Assembly: GCF_003590645.1 (NCBI RefSeq)
Contig: NZ_CP031834.1
Coordinates: forward strand, 4,732,001-4,796,000
Length of the DNA stretch: 64,000 bases
Reading direction: 5' to 3'
DNA from: Mesorhizobium sp. DCY119
GTDB lineage: Bacteria > Pseudomonadota > Alphaproteobacteria > Rhizobiales > Rhizobiaceae
A program made the position numbers and the translations under genes. Shown in pieces: positions 1 to 8,525 of this stretch; position 1 is the first letter of the stretch, and each line of letters opens with the position of its first letter. The notes below the pieces were generated by a model. That model did not search any database. It was not told the origin of the DNA and was given only the letters and a program-made list of their open reading frames with translations.

Positions 1-1217
1 CCGGCGGGTAGGCTCATTCCGGGCATGGGCAGCGAAATCGATGTCAGGTCGAACTGGTTGGCGACCTGCGGGTTGCGCAGCAGAAGGCCGTCCGCACGAT
101 CCTGAAGCGCGCGGTCGTTTTCCAGCGGCGCGATTTCGGGCGCAACAATCGGGACCGTCGGCAGTGCCAGGACATCGAGAGGCGCAAGCCGCGCATCCAT
201 GGCGCGGGCGAGTTCGTTGCGTCGCTTGATGAGCCTGATGTAGGCCGAGGCGGATACCGACAGGCGGCGCGCCAGCGGTCCCGCGACACGCGGCTCGACC
301 TGCGCGGCGATCTTGGGATCGGCCAGCCAATCGGCATGAACCGATGCTGCCTCGATGCCTGCTATGGTGCCATCTTTGGTGGCGTCGATCATGGCATCGA
401 CGAGGTCGTCGATTGCGTGATCGATCAGGCGTGCACCGGCTTTCTCGAGCAAGTTCAGGGATCGTTGGAAGCCGCTTGCCACGGCAGGTTCCAGCCCTTC
501 CAGAAGGCGGCCCTTCGGCACGCCCAGGCGCAGGCCTGCAAGCGGCAAAGGAGCAAGCGTGGCGGGTTCGCCGCTCGCCATGATAGCGTCGGCCAGCGCG
601 CAATCCGCGACGGTCCTGGCCAGCGGGCCGACAGAATCCAGCGAGAAGGACAGCGGGAAGACGCCGTCGAGCGGCACGCGGCCAGCCGTCGGCTTGAAGC
701 CGACGACGCCGTTGAGGGCTGCCGGGATGCGCACGGAGCCGCCGGTGTCCGAGCCGATGGCGATTTCGCTGGTGCCTTCGGCTGCCGAAACGCCGGCGCC
801 CGAAGACGAGCCGCCGGGGATGCGGGCCGGATCGGCGGCGTTGCCCGGCGTGCCGAAATGCGGATTGATGCCGACGGCGGTGAAGGCGAATTCGGTCATG
901 GCCGTCTTGCCGATGATGACCGCGCCGGCCTGACGGAGACGGCGCACGACCACGGCGTCCCGCTCTGCCGGCGGCGCATCGCGGCGGATGGCGGAGCCGG
1001 CAAGGGTGGGCTCGCCGGCGACGTCGAACAGGTCCTTGATCGAAACGATTTTTCCATCCAGCGGCCCGAGCGAGACGCCCGCCTTGCGGCGTGCATCCGA
1101 GGCATCGGCGGCTGCGCGTGCGGCCTCGGGATAAAGCTTGGTGAAGACGCGCTCTTCGGCGGCGCGCATGGACAGGCGGGCAAGGATGGCCTCGAGGCGG
1201 TCGCGTGATGAAGGCAT
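1..1217 (-). CDS. Amidase signature family hydrolase (C-terminal end outside window)
   Basis: I translated this gene directly on the minus strand from an ATG at 1217; it stays open to the left edge (405 codons), so the C-terminus is missing. The amidase-signature triad is visible: Lys61 in SIKD, the cis-Ser in GGSSSG (137-139) and the nucleophile Ser161 in DTGGS. The family hydrolyses amide bonds; substrates range from aryl-acyl amides to allophanate and Glu-tRNA(Gln). No gatB or gatC gene lies beside it, so a catabolic amidase is more likely than GatA. It is divergent from the deacylase gene at 1380. The substrate is unknown. Confidence 0.88.
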   Translation of the reverse strand, partial: MPSSRDRLEAILARLSMRAAEERVFTKLYPEAARAAADASDARRKAGVSLGPLDGKIVSIKDLFDVAGEPTLAGSAIRRDAPPAERDAVVVRRLRQAGAVIIGKTAMTEFAFTAVGINPHFGTPGNAADPARIPGGSSSGAGVSAAEGTSEIAIGSDTGGSVRIPAALNGVVGFKPTAGRVPLDGVFPLSFSLDSVGPLARTVADCALADAIMASGEPATLAPLPLAGLRLGVPKGRLLEGLEPAVASGFQRSLNLLEKAGARLIDHAIDDLVDAMIDATKDGTIAGIEAASVHADWLADPKIAAQVEPRVAGPLARRLSVSASAYIRLIKRRNELARAMDARLAPLDVLALPTVPIVAPEIAPLENDRALQDRADGLLLRNPQVANQFDLTSISLPMPGMSLPA

Positions 1218-1379
1218 GGCTCTCCCGGCTTGCTTCGGCCCCCAGCTGCTCGATACAAGGGCGCAGGCGCGTCATAAGGCGCACAGGCTGTCCTTCGATT
1301 CAACCGGGTTTCGCGAAGAATCGATTGTGGCAAGCGGAGCGCCAAACAGGACAGACGCCGCAACAAAACGGGAAGCGCG

Positions 1380-2438
1380 ATGCAGAAAACGATCGAGACG
1401 ATAAAGGGCAATGACGACGGGGCGAACTATGAATTTCCCGTCTTTCGCATCGCCGGTTCATCGCCGGACGCGCCGTCGGCCTATATCCAGGCAGCCCTGC
1501 ACAGCGATGAACTGCCTGGCGTGGTGGCGATCGATGCGCTGATGCCGAAGCTGCGCAAGGCCGAAGTCGAAGGCCGGATACGCGGCACGCTGACCATCGT
1601 GCCGCGCGCCAATCCGGTCGGCCGGGCGCAGCAGTTTTTCGGCTCACCCCAGGGCCGTTTCCATCTCGGCACGCGAACCAATTTCAACCGCGACTTCCCC
1701 CTGATCGGCCGTCCGGATGCCGGCCTGCTGCCCGGCGACGAAAAGCCTATGAACGCAGACCAGCAGCTCAAGGCCCGGCTGCTGAAACTGTCGCTCGGGC
1801 ACGACATCGTGCTTGACCTTCACTGCGATGACGAAGGCCTGCCCTATCTCTACATCCAGAAGGAACTGTGGCCGGCGATGGCGGATTGCGCCGCCTGCAT
1901 GGGCGTGGACGCGGTCATATTGTGGAGCGATGCTTCGGGCGCCTCCTTCGACGAGGCAGCGCTCTACCCCTATCTGCAGCTGCCGGCCGGGGAAGCAAAA
2001 CTGGAGCGGCGCGCCGTGACCACGGTGGAGTATCGCGGCATTCTCGATGTGGACGCCGGTCATGCCCAGGCCGATGCCGAGGGGCTTTATCGGCTGCTGG
2101 TGGCGCGCGGTGTGGTCGAGGACAAGTCGGTGGCCACAGTCACGGAATTCAAGGGCGAGGTCGCGCCGATCGATCATATCGACATGGTGCCCTCGCCCTG
2201 CGCCGGCGCCGTCCTTTACGATGTAAAACCCGGCGATCGCGTGACGGCCGGCCAGCGCATAGCGACGATCATTACCGCCCCGGGCGAGGAAGGCGGGCGC
2301 GTGGAGGTGCTTGCGCCGCAGGCGGGTTTCATCCTGACGCGGCGGGCCTCGCGCGCGACGCTGGCGGGGGGCGATCTGGTCAAGCTGGTGGGCGACCGTC
2401 GCAGCACTGATGCGCGATCAGGCGCGCTGGAGGCTTAG
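1380..2438 (+). CDS. Succinylglutamate desuccinylase / aspartoacylase family protein
   Basis: This 352-residue protein belongs to the zinc-dependent AstE/AspA family, which removes acyl groups from N-acyl amino acids or related amides. The Zn ligand motif HSDE (His41, Glu44) and the second ligand His148 in DLHCDD are present. The C-terminal third (about 240-340) has the beta-rich appended domain common in bacterial members. The ATG at 1380 is the first in frame. Divergence from an amidase gene suggests a shared amide-degrading role, but that is inference. It is convergent with the ABC operon, whose last stop lies 3 bases away. AstE itself is unlikely because the other ast genes are absent. 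Confidence 0.85.
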   Translation: MQKTIETIKGNDDGANYEFPVFRIAGSSPDAPSAYIQAALHSDELPGVVAIDALMPKLRKAEVEGRIRGTLTIVPRANPVGRAQQFFGSPQGRFHLGTRTNFNRDFPLIGRPDAGLLPGDEKPMNADQQLKARLLKLSLGHDIVLDLHCDDEGLPYLYIQKELWPAMADCAACMGVDAVILWSDASGASFDEAALYPYLQLPAGEAKLERRAVTTVEYRGILDVDAGHAQADAEGLYRLLVARGVVEDKSVATVTEFKGEVAPIDHIDMVPSPCAGAVLYDVKPGDRVTAGQRIATIITAPGEEGGRVEVLAPQAGFILTRRASRATLAGGDLVKLVGDRRSTDARSGALEA

Positions 2439-2441
2439 AAA

Positions 2442-3527
2442 TCAGCCGGCGTGGCGCAGGCTGACGCCGCTGGCGCGATCGAACAGCACGACCTTGTTCG
2501 GGTTCCAGGCAAACCGCACCGCATCTTCCAGCGCGACGTCGGTGCGGGCCGGAACGGTGGCGCGCAACATGGTGTCACCGACGCGCAAGGTCAGGATTTT
2601 TTCGACGCCGTGATTTTCGACATCGTGTACCCTGGCTTCCACCGGCGCGCCGGCTTCCAGATGCAGGTCCTCCGGGCGGATACCGAAGACGAGCGGGCGG
2701 TCCCCTTCCGCCGCGCTCGTCCCGGTCGCCCCCGCGAAAGGCAGTTCGAAATCCTTCTGCGTCATGACGGCCTTGCCCGAACGCAGTTCACCCTCGATCA
2801 GGTTCATCGGCGGTGAGCCGACGGAGCGGGCAACGAAGGTGTTGAGCGGGTTGTTGTAGATTTCGTTCGGGGTGCCGACCTGGACGAGATGGCCTTCGTT
2901 GAGCACGCCGATCTTGTCGCCCATCGACATGGCCTCGATCTGATCGTGGGTGACGAACAGGAAGGTCGCGCCGAGATTGATCTGCAGGTTCTTGAGCTCC
3001 GTACGCAGCGCCTCGCGCAGCTTGGCGTCGAGCGCCGACAGCGGTTCGTCCATCAGGAAGACGCGCGGCTTGCGCACGATGGCACGGCCGATGGAAACGC
3101 GCTGCATTTCGCCGCCGGAGAGACGGTCGGTCTTGCGGTCGAGCAGGTGTTCGATGCGCAGTGTCTTGGCGACGCGGTTGACGCGCTCGTCGATCTCGGC
3201 GCGGTCGAGGCGGCGGATCTTCGGCTTGAGCGGGAATTCGAGGTTTTCGCGCACGGTGTAGCGCGGATAGAGCGAGTATTGCTGGAGCACCAGCGCCACG
3301 TCGCGCTCAGCCGCGCCCCATGGACCGACATCGATGCCGTCGATGAAGATGTTGCCCTCGGTCGGCGTTTCGAGACCGGAGATCAGGCGCAGCGTCGTCG
3401 TCTTGCCGGCACCCGTCTGGCCGAGAAGGACGAAGAATTCGCCATCCTGGATTTCGAGGTCGAGGCCCTTCAACGCGGTATGAGCGCCGAACTTCTTGGT
3501 GATGTTTTTCAGCTGGATATGGGCCAT
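2442..3527 (-). CDS. ABC transporter ATP-binding protein (UgpC/MalK type), second ATPase of the operon
   Basis: The 361-residue ATPase has Walker A GQTGAGKTT (36-44), signature LSGGE near 136, Walker B ending MDEP near 160, and a C-terminal TOBE-like regulatory domain as in MalK/UgpC. It is the last gene of a leftward operon and its ATG (3527) overlaps the stop of the preceding ATPase by one base (TGATG). Two non-identical ATPases with two permeases suggest a heterodimeric motor, the arrangement of the rhizobial glycerol transporter GlpSTPQV; the substrate here is not known. Confidence 0.9.
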   Translation of the reverse strand: MAHIQLKNITKKFGAHTALKGLDLEIQDGEFFVLLGQTGAGKTTTLRLISGLETPTEGNIFIDGIDVGPWGAAERDVALVLQQYSLYPRYTVRENLEFPLKPKIRRLDRAEIDERVNRVAKTLRIEHLLDRKTDRLSGGEMQRVSIGRAIVRKPRVFLMDEPLSALDAKLREALRTELKNLQINLGATFLFVTHDQIEAMSMGDKIGVLNEGHLVQVGTPNEIYNNPLNTFVARSVGSPPMNLIEGELRSGKAVMTQKDFELPFAGATGTSAAEGDRPLVFGIRPEDLHLEAGAPVEARVHDVENHGVEKILTLRVGDTMLRATVPARTDVALEDAVRFAWNPNKVVLFDRASGVSLRHAG

Positions 3528-4636
3528 CAGAGCCGAACTCCGAGCGAATTGCCGCTCTTGGTGTCGAAGAAATGCGCCTGGGTCGGGTCGATGCGGGCAA
3601 AGACCTTGTCACCGGCGCTGGCGACGAAGCCGCTGCGCGTGCGGGCGCGCAGCATCTGCGAGCCGAGCTTCAGGTCGACGATGTCATAGGAGCCGAGCGG
3701 TTCGATGATCTGCGCCTCGACCGGCAGGAAACCTTCGCACGCCTGATGCTCGACCATGACGCCTTCCGGGCGGATGCCGAGCGCGAGGCTGCCATTGGCG
3801 CCCTTGAGGCGGTCGATCTTGCCGAGAAGCTCAGTGGGGAAGGCAAAACCCTTTTCGGCGCCATCGACGGTGACGCGGGCCGAGCCCCCCTCCTCCGAGA
3901 CCTGGGCCTTGGCGATGTTCATGACCGGGCTGCCGACGAATTGCGCGACGAAGAGATTGGCCGGATAGGAGTAAACTTCCGACGGCGTGCCGACCTGCTG
4001 GAGGATGCCTTCATGCATGATGACGATGCGGTCGGCGAGGCTCATCGCCTCGACCTGGTCGTGGGTGACATAGATGGTGGTCGAGCCCTGCTCCAGATGC
4101 AGCCGCTTGATCTCGGCCCGCATCTCCTCGCGCAGCTTGGCGTCGAGCGCGCCGATCGGTTCGTCCATCAGCATGGCTTTCGGCCGTCGAACCAGCGCAC
4201 GGCCGATCGCCACGCGCTGCATGTCGCCGCCGGAAAGGGCGGAGGGCCTGCGGCTCAGGAGGTTGGTGATGCGCAGCACGCCGGCGATCCCGCGCACCGC
4301 CTTGTCGACCTCGCTGCGGCTCATATGTGTCGCCCGCAGCGGGAAAGCCATGTTCTCGTAGACCGTCATGTGCGGATAGAGCGAGAAGGACTGGAACACC
4401 ATGGCGATGTCGCGGTCGGAGCATTTCAGGTGCTGGACCGCCTGGCCGTCTATGAGGATATCGCCCTCGTCGATCGTCTCCAGCCCGGCGATTGCGCGCA
4501 GGGTCGTCGTCTTGCCGCAGCCGGACTGGCCGAGCAGCACGATGAATTCGTTGTCCTCGATCTTGAGGTTGAGGTCCTTGATGACCTGAACGGCGCCGAA
4601 GAATTTCTGGACGCCGCGAAGTTCGATCTGGGTCAC
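3527..4636 (-). CDS. ABC transporter ATP-binding protein, first ATPase of the operon
   Basis: I place the start at the GTG at 4636 (369 residues). It follows a strong AAGGAGGG ribosome-binding site and overlaps the upstream stop (GTGA). Longer in-frame extensions would run through the neighbouring small gene. Walker A is GQSGCGKTT, the signature is LSGGD, Walker B is followed by MDEP, and a C-terminal TOBE-like region follows. It is a paralogue of the next ATPase downstream and probably pairs with it beneath the two permeases encoded at 4839-6705. Confidence 0.88.
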   Translation of the reverse strand: MTQIELRGVQKFFGAVQVIKDLNLKIEDNEFIVLLGQSGCGKTTTLRAIAGLETIDEGDILIDGQAVQHLKCSDRDIAMVFQSFSLYPHMTVYENMAFPLRATHMSRSEVDKAVRGIAGVLRITNLLSRRPSALSGGDMQRVAIGRALVRRPKAMLMDEPIGALDAKLREEMRAEIKRLHLEQGSTTIYVTHDQVEAMSLADRIVIMHEGILQQVGTPSEVYSYPANLFVAQFVGSPVMNIAKAQVSEEGGSARVTVDGAEKGFAFPTELLGKIDRLKGANGSLALGIRPEGVMVEHQACEGFLPVEAQIIEPLGSYDIVDLKLGSQMLRARTRSGFVASAGDKVFARIDPTQAHFFDTKSGNSLGVRL

Positions 4637-4842
4637 GAGTGGCCCTCCTTGCCGCGCGGGGCATCCACCTCGGTCACCACCTTGGAGCCGAACCAGTTGG
4701 TCAGCATGAAGGTGACCAATCCGATGATGATGACAGTCAGCCCGTAGCGATGCAGGAACAGGTTCCACGGCTGGCACAGGGCGACGATGCCCAGCACCAT
4801 GACGATTTCGGCGATGCGCTGGAGGGTATCGCTGCGGATCAT
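4633..4842 (-). CDS. Small two-helix membrane protein inside the ABC operon
   Basis: This 69-residue protein has two hydrophobic stretches, about residues 10-28 (ending near the Trp in CQPW) and 32-50 (TVIIIGLVTFMLTNWF), and a short charged C-terminus. I do not recognise the family. It resembles in position, but not in sequence, the small GlpU protein of rhizobial glycerol transporters. Both ends are coupled: its ATG overlaps the permease stop (ATGA, 4839-4842) and its TGA overlaps the GTG of the next ATPase (4633-4636). This makes an accidental ORF unlikely and suggests an accessory transporter subunit. Confidence 0.75.
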   Translation of the reverse strand: MIRSDTLQRIAEIVMVLGIVALCQPWNLFLHRYGLTVIIIGLVTFMLTNWFGSKVVTEVDAPRGKEGHS

Positions 4843-5798
4843 TTGCGGATCGCTCCGAAGGACATGCCGCGCAGCAGGTGGTTGCGCAGGAGGAAGGTGA
4901 AGATCGCGACCGGCAGCAGGAACAGGAAGGTTCCGGCGGCAATCACCGTCCAGTCGGGCAGGCCGGAGCCGACCTGCGACGGAATGAAGGGCGGCGCGGT
5001 CTGGGCGCGGCGGTTGGTCATGATCAGCGCGAAGGCGTATTCGTTCCACGCGGTGATGAAGCAGAACACGGCGGTGGCGGCGATGCCGGTCGCGGCTTCC
5101 GGCAGGACGATCTTGAAGAAGGCCTCCATGCGCGTATAGCCGTCGACAAGGGCCGCCTCCTCATACTCCTTGGGTATCTCGTCGATGAAGCCCTTCATCA
5201 GCCAGACCGAGAAGGAGAGGTTGAAAGCGGTGTAGAGGATGATGAGGCCCCAATGCGTGTCGTTGAGGCCGACGGCGCGATACATCAGGAACATCGGGAT
5301 CGCCACCACGACAGGCGGCAGCATGCGCGTCGACAGGATGAAGAAGAGCAGGTCCGCCTCGCCCTTCACCTTGAAGCGGGAGAAGCCGTAGGCGGTGAAG
5401 GTGCCCATGCCGACCGCAAGCACGGTGGAGGTGATGGCCACGATCAGCGAGTTCATGAAGCGACTGGGATAACCGGAAAGCTGCACCTCGCCCCTGCCCG
5501 AGCGCACGACCTTTTCGCCGCCGTCATATATCATGCGTTCCCACCAGGGGGCGGCTTCATAGACTTCCGGCGTCGGCGCCTGCCTGATCTGCGAGCGCTT
5601 GGTGAAGAGCTTCACGAAGGGCGAAATCTCGGGCTCGAAGACCACTGTCGGCGGGATGGTGGTGGCAAGATTGCGCGGCTTGAAAGCCGTCGAGGCGATC
5701 CAGTAGATCGGCGCCAGAAAGATCAGCGTGACGATCAGGACGCCGACGATGGCGAGGCGGTTGAGCGCTATTTCGCCGCTGGTACGGACTGCGGCCAT
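4839..5798 (-). CDS. ABC sugar transporter permease, MalG type
   Basis: This 319-residue inner-membrane protein has an N-terminal helix (about 15-35), five further helices and the permease EAA loop EEAALVDGYTRMEAFF near residue 215. Between the first two helices there is an unusually long charged loop (about 45-105), so it is longer than a typical MalG (about 280-295). It starts one base after the MalF-type gene stop and overlaps the small membrane protein gene by 4 bases. It should form the transport channel with the 5800-6705 product. Confidence 0.9.
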   Translation of the reverse strand: MAAVRTSGEIALNRLAIVGVLIVTLIFLAPIYWIASTAFKPRNLATTIPPTVVFEPEISPFVKLFTKRSQIRQAPTPEVYEAAPWWERMIYDGGEKVVRSGRGEVQLSGYPSRFMNSLIVAITSTVLAVGMGTFTAYGFSRFKVKGEADLLFFILSTRMLPPVVVAIPMFLMYRAVGLNDTHWGLIILYTAFNLSFSVWLMKGFIDEIPKEYEEAALVDGYTRMEAFFKIVLPEAATGIAATAVFCFITAWNEYAFALIMTNRRAQTAPPFIPSQVGSGLPDWTVIAAGTFLFLLPVAIFTFLLRNHLLRGMSFGAIRK

Positions 5799-5799
5799 C

Positions 5800-6705
5800 T
5801 CAGCGCTCCTTCACCTTGTTCAGGTATTTCACGTAGATGTTGGTGATGGCGATGACCATGATCAGCACGATGTAGGCGAGCGCGCAGGAGCGGCCGGTCT
5901 GCCATTCCTGGAAAGCCATCTTGTAGAGCCGGATCGAGATGACCTCGGTGGTCGGCTGGCTGGTCAGGATGTAGGCCAGGTCGAAGGTCTTGAAGGCCTC
6001 CATGGTGCGGAAGATGATGGCGATCATCAGGATCGGCGCGACCAGCGGCAGCGTGATGCGGAAGAAGGTGTAGAACGAGCCGGCACGGTCGATTGCCGCG
6101 GCCTCGTAGAGATGCTTGGGCACCGCCGACAGGCCGGCGAGCGACAGCAACATGACGAAGGGCGACCACATCCAGATGTCGGTGATGGCGACCGCATAGA
6201 GCGCCATGTCGGGATTGGCCAGCCATTCGAAGGTGCCCAGGCCCAGCGCATAATTGATGATGCCGAAGGACGGATCGTAGAGCAGCTTCCAGAACAGGCC
6301 GACCACGGCCATGGAGAGCATCATCGGCAGAAGCAGGAGGGTGGTCAGCAATCCCTTGAAGGGGATGTGGCGGTTGAGCAGGAGGGCGACGCCAAAGCCG
6401 ACAAGCACCTGCCCCGTGACCGAGACGATGACGTATTTGGCGGTGATGGCGAAGTTCGACCAGATGAAGGGGTCGTTGAGAAGCTCGCGGTAATTCTGCA
6501 GCCCGACGAAATTTCCCGCCGCGTTGGTGGAGGCGCGAAAATCCGTGAAGGAATAATAGAGCGAGTAGAGCAGCGGAAAGATGTTGAAGACGATCAGAAA
6601 CAGGATCGTCGGGATGATGAAAAGATTGCGGATCGAGAGGTCGCTCATACCGCGCGCGGCGGCACGAGACGCAGGGTTCAGACTGGTCATGACTGCGGTC
6701 GCCAA
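5800..6705 (-). CDS. ABC sugar transporter permease, MalF type
   Basis: This 301-residue protein has six predicted membrane helices and the EAA loop YEAAAIDRAGSFYTFF near residue 205, typical of carbohydrate-importer permeases. It is the first permease of the leftward operon and is separated from the binding-protein gene by a hairpin terminator. The start ATG at 6705 precedes a short cytosolic N-terminus (about 30 residues). Function as MalG partner is inferred from operon and family. Confidence 0.9.
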   Translation of the reverse strand: MATAVMTSLNPASRAAARGMSDLSIRNLFIIPTILFLIVFNIFPLLYSLYYSFTDFRASTNAAGNFVGLQNYRELLNDPFIWSNFAITAKYVIVSVTGQVLVGFGVALLLNRHIPFKGLLTTLLLLPMMLSMAVVGLFWKLLYDPSFGIINYALGLGTFEWLANPDMALYAVAITDIWMWSPFVMLLSLAGLSAVPKHLYEAAAIDRAGSFYTFFRITLPLVAPILMIAIIFRTMEAFKTFDLAYILTSQPTTEVISIRLYKMAFQEWQTGRSCALAYIVLIMVIAITNIYVKYLNKVKER

Positions 6706-6785
6706 GAAACTCTCCTCCTCTGAGAAGCTTCCGATGTTTTGTCCGCCGGACCCTGCGCTGTTGCCGCGCTTTGATGGACCTGACG

Positions 6786-6819
6786 AAAGAAAAGGAGGGG
6801 GCGCTATGGCACCCCCTCC
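6786..6819 (-). terminator. Intra-operon hairpin terminator after the binding-protein gene
   Basis: On the minus strand an 8-bp GGAGGGGG/CCCCCTCC stem, extended by two inner pairs, is followed at once by TTTTCTTT. It lies between the binding-protein stop (6835) and the first permease start (6705). Such partial terminators commonly keep binding-protein mRNA more abundant than permease mRNA. Confidence 0.8.
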
Positions 6820-6834
6820 AAGGGGTATGAGGCT

Positions 6835-8145
6835 TTATTGGCCGCGGCCGTATTTGGCGAAAGTCGCCTTCCAGTCGCCGGCCAGCGCGTCGAGCACTTC
6901 CTTCGACGTGCCCTCTCCGCCGACGATGTGCGGGTAGAGGCGCTGGTTCAGCTGCTGGAGCAGTTCGGCATATTCCGGCACGGCCCAGAAATCCTTCACC
7001 TTGAACATGGTCTCGTAGAAGGCCTTGTTGTAGGGCGTCGCATTCTGGAATTCGGCCGATTCAAGCACTGCCTTCGAGCAGGTGTAGCCGCCGAGTTCGG
7101 CCCACTTCTTCTGGGTGTCGTCCTTGATGAACCATTCGAGGAATTTCATCGCCTCTTCCTGGTTCTGCGAATAGGACACGATCGAGATGCCCTGCCCGCC
7201 AAGGGCCGCGAACTGATCGCCATCCGGGCCTGCCGGGTTGGCGAAGAAGCCGGTGTTCTTGGCATGCGGGTTGGTCGATTCGTTGAGCAGCGAGGGGAAG
7301 AAGGCGAAGTAGTTCATGCTCATCGCCGCCAGGCCTTCGGTGATGGCCTGGTTGTTCTCGACGAAGAAGGTCTTGGCCCAGCCCGGAGGCGTGAACTTGT
7401 AGAGTTCCTTGTAGGCGTCGAGGGCCGCTACCGCCTTGTCCGAGTTGATGATGCCGTCGACCTTGTAGGTCGAGTAATCGCCAAGCTCGCCGCCAAAGCT
7501 GAACAGCGCGTTTTCGAAGCCCATCGCCATCGCGTCATAGGAATTGTCGGTGTAGATGGCGATGCCGTAGCGCTTCTCGTCGGGGCGGTGGAAGAACTCG
7601 GCGATGTCGTGCAGCGCCTTCCAGTCCTTCGGCACGTCGAGCTCGTAGCCATATTTGGCCTTGAAGGCTTCCTTCTCCTTCGGGTCCTCGAACCAGTCCT
7701 TGCGATAGGACCAGCCGACGGCGTCGCCTTCGAGCGGGATCGCCCAGTACTTGCCGCTGTTGCCGGGATATTCGGCATAGGACTTGACCGTGGCAGGCGC
7801 CATGACCTCGCCGAGATTGTGCTTCTTGAAGAAGTCGGTCAGGTCGACATAGTGACCGCCGGTCGAGCCGGCGCCGAGCCATTGCGAGTCGCCGACGACC
7901 ATGTCGTAGGCATCGCCCTTGGCGTTGAATTCGGTGAAGGCCTTGGTCTGGAAGTCGGCCCAGGGCGTCGTCTCGACGGTGACCTTGACGCCGGTTTCCT
8001 TCTCATACTCGTTGACGAGTTCCTGCAGGTAGTTGGCCGGATCCCATTCCGCCCAGAAGATGGTCAGTTCCTGTGAGAAAGCCGAAGTGCTGCAGGCTAG
8101 CGATAGGCCGATACCGGCAAGCAGGCCGGTCAATGTCTTGCGCAT
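6835..8145 (-). CDS. Extracellular sugar-type solute-binding protein of the ABC operon
   Basis: This 436-residue periplasmic protein has an N-terminal signal peptide (hydrophobic core about 5-22, likely cleaved after AFS or SQE near 25). The rest is a family-1 solute-binding fold, with WAEWDP at the start of the mature protein and many aromatic residues as in carbohydrate or polyol binders. At 436 residues it is much shorter than glycerol-binding GlpV proteins (about 580), so glycerol is not supported. It is the first gene of the operon; two TGGT-N3-ACCA sites lie upstream of its promoter side. Confidence 0.9.
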   Translation of the reverse strand: MRKTLTGLLAGIGLSLACSTSAFSQELTIFWAEWDPANYLQELVNEYEKETGVKVTVETTPWADFQTKAFTEFNAKGDAYDMVVGDSQWLGAGSTGGHYVDLTDFFKKHNLGEVMAPATVKSYAEYPGNSGKYWAIPLEGDAVGWSYRKDWFEDPKEKEAFKAKYGYELDVPKDWKALHDIAEFFHRPDEKRYGIAIYTDNSYDAMAMGFENALFSFGGELGDYSTYKVDGIINSDKAVAALDAYKELYKFTPPGWAKTFFVENNQAITEGLAAMSMNYFAFFPSLLNESTNPHAKNTGFFANPAGPDGDQFAALGGQGISIVSYSQNQEEAMKFLEWFIKDDTQKKWAELGGYTCSKAVLESAEFQNATPYNKAFYETMFKVKDFWAVPEYAELLQQLNQRLYPHIVGGEGTSKEVLDALAGDWKATFAKYGRGQ

Positions 8146-8305
8146 TATGCGTTCCTCCCGTGGTGCGCAACTCTACCTCTTGGTCGGGCAGCGCGCGGCG
8201 CTGCTCCGGGTAGTCTTTCAGTGCTGCTGCTTTGGGGCGCGGTCCTCCTCGACCTGCCCTGAACCGATTTAGGCGACAATGCCCAATCCGCTCCTCCTAT
8301 GCATC

Positions 8306-8316
8306 TGGTATTACCA
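8306..8316. promoter_or_regulatory. FadR/GntR-type operator candidate, proximal
   Basis: Perfect dyad TGGTATTACCA, matching the TGGT-N3-ACCA pattern of FCD-class GntR regulators (FadR, LldR, PdhR). It sits about 160 bp upstream of the binding-protein gene start in a 380-bp AT-richer gap (8146-8525) that holds no gene. Confidence 0.5.
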
Positions 8317-8469
8317 ATTGGCGCTTTGCCGTCAAGTGGTTTCTTTGTGAGGGCCAGAGCCCAACTCGGCACGACTTCACAAGAATTTCATATTCATTCT
8401 GGCTCATCCATGCCTAAAAGCGATGAAAACTCGTTATAGACATAGACCACTAGCGACGCGGCAAAACAT

Positions 8470-8492
8470 CAAATCTGGTAGAACCAGATTTG
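8470..8492. promoter_or_regulatory. FadR/GntR-type operator candidate, distal (23-bp palindrome)
   Basis: Perfect inverted repeat with 10-bp arms, CAAATCTGGT and ACCAGATTTG, around AGA. Its core TGGTAGAACCA repeats the TGGT-N3-ACCA pattern found at 8306. It lies just after the stop of the TetR gene, so it could also fold as a hairpin in that transcript, though no T-run follows. Confidence 0.5.
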
Positions 8493-8525
8493 CAAGCCCG
8501 CTTCATGCAGACCAATGCCGCCTTT

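Noticed and set aside
2442-8145. Glycerol transporter GlpSTPQUV
   Set aside because: The two-ATPase plan matches, but the binding protein is 436 residues instead of about 580, the small membrane protein does not resemble GlpU, and glpD/glpR are absent.
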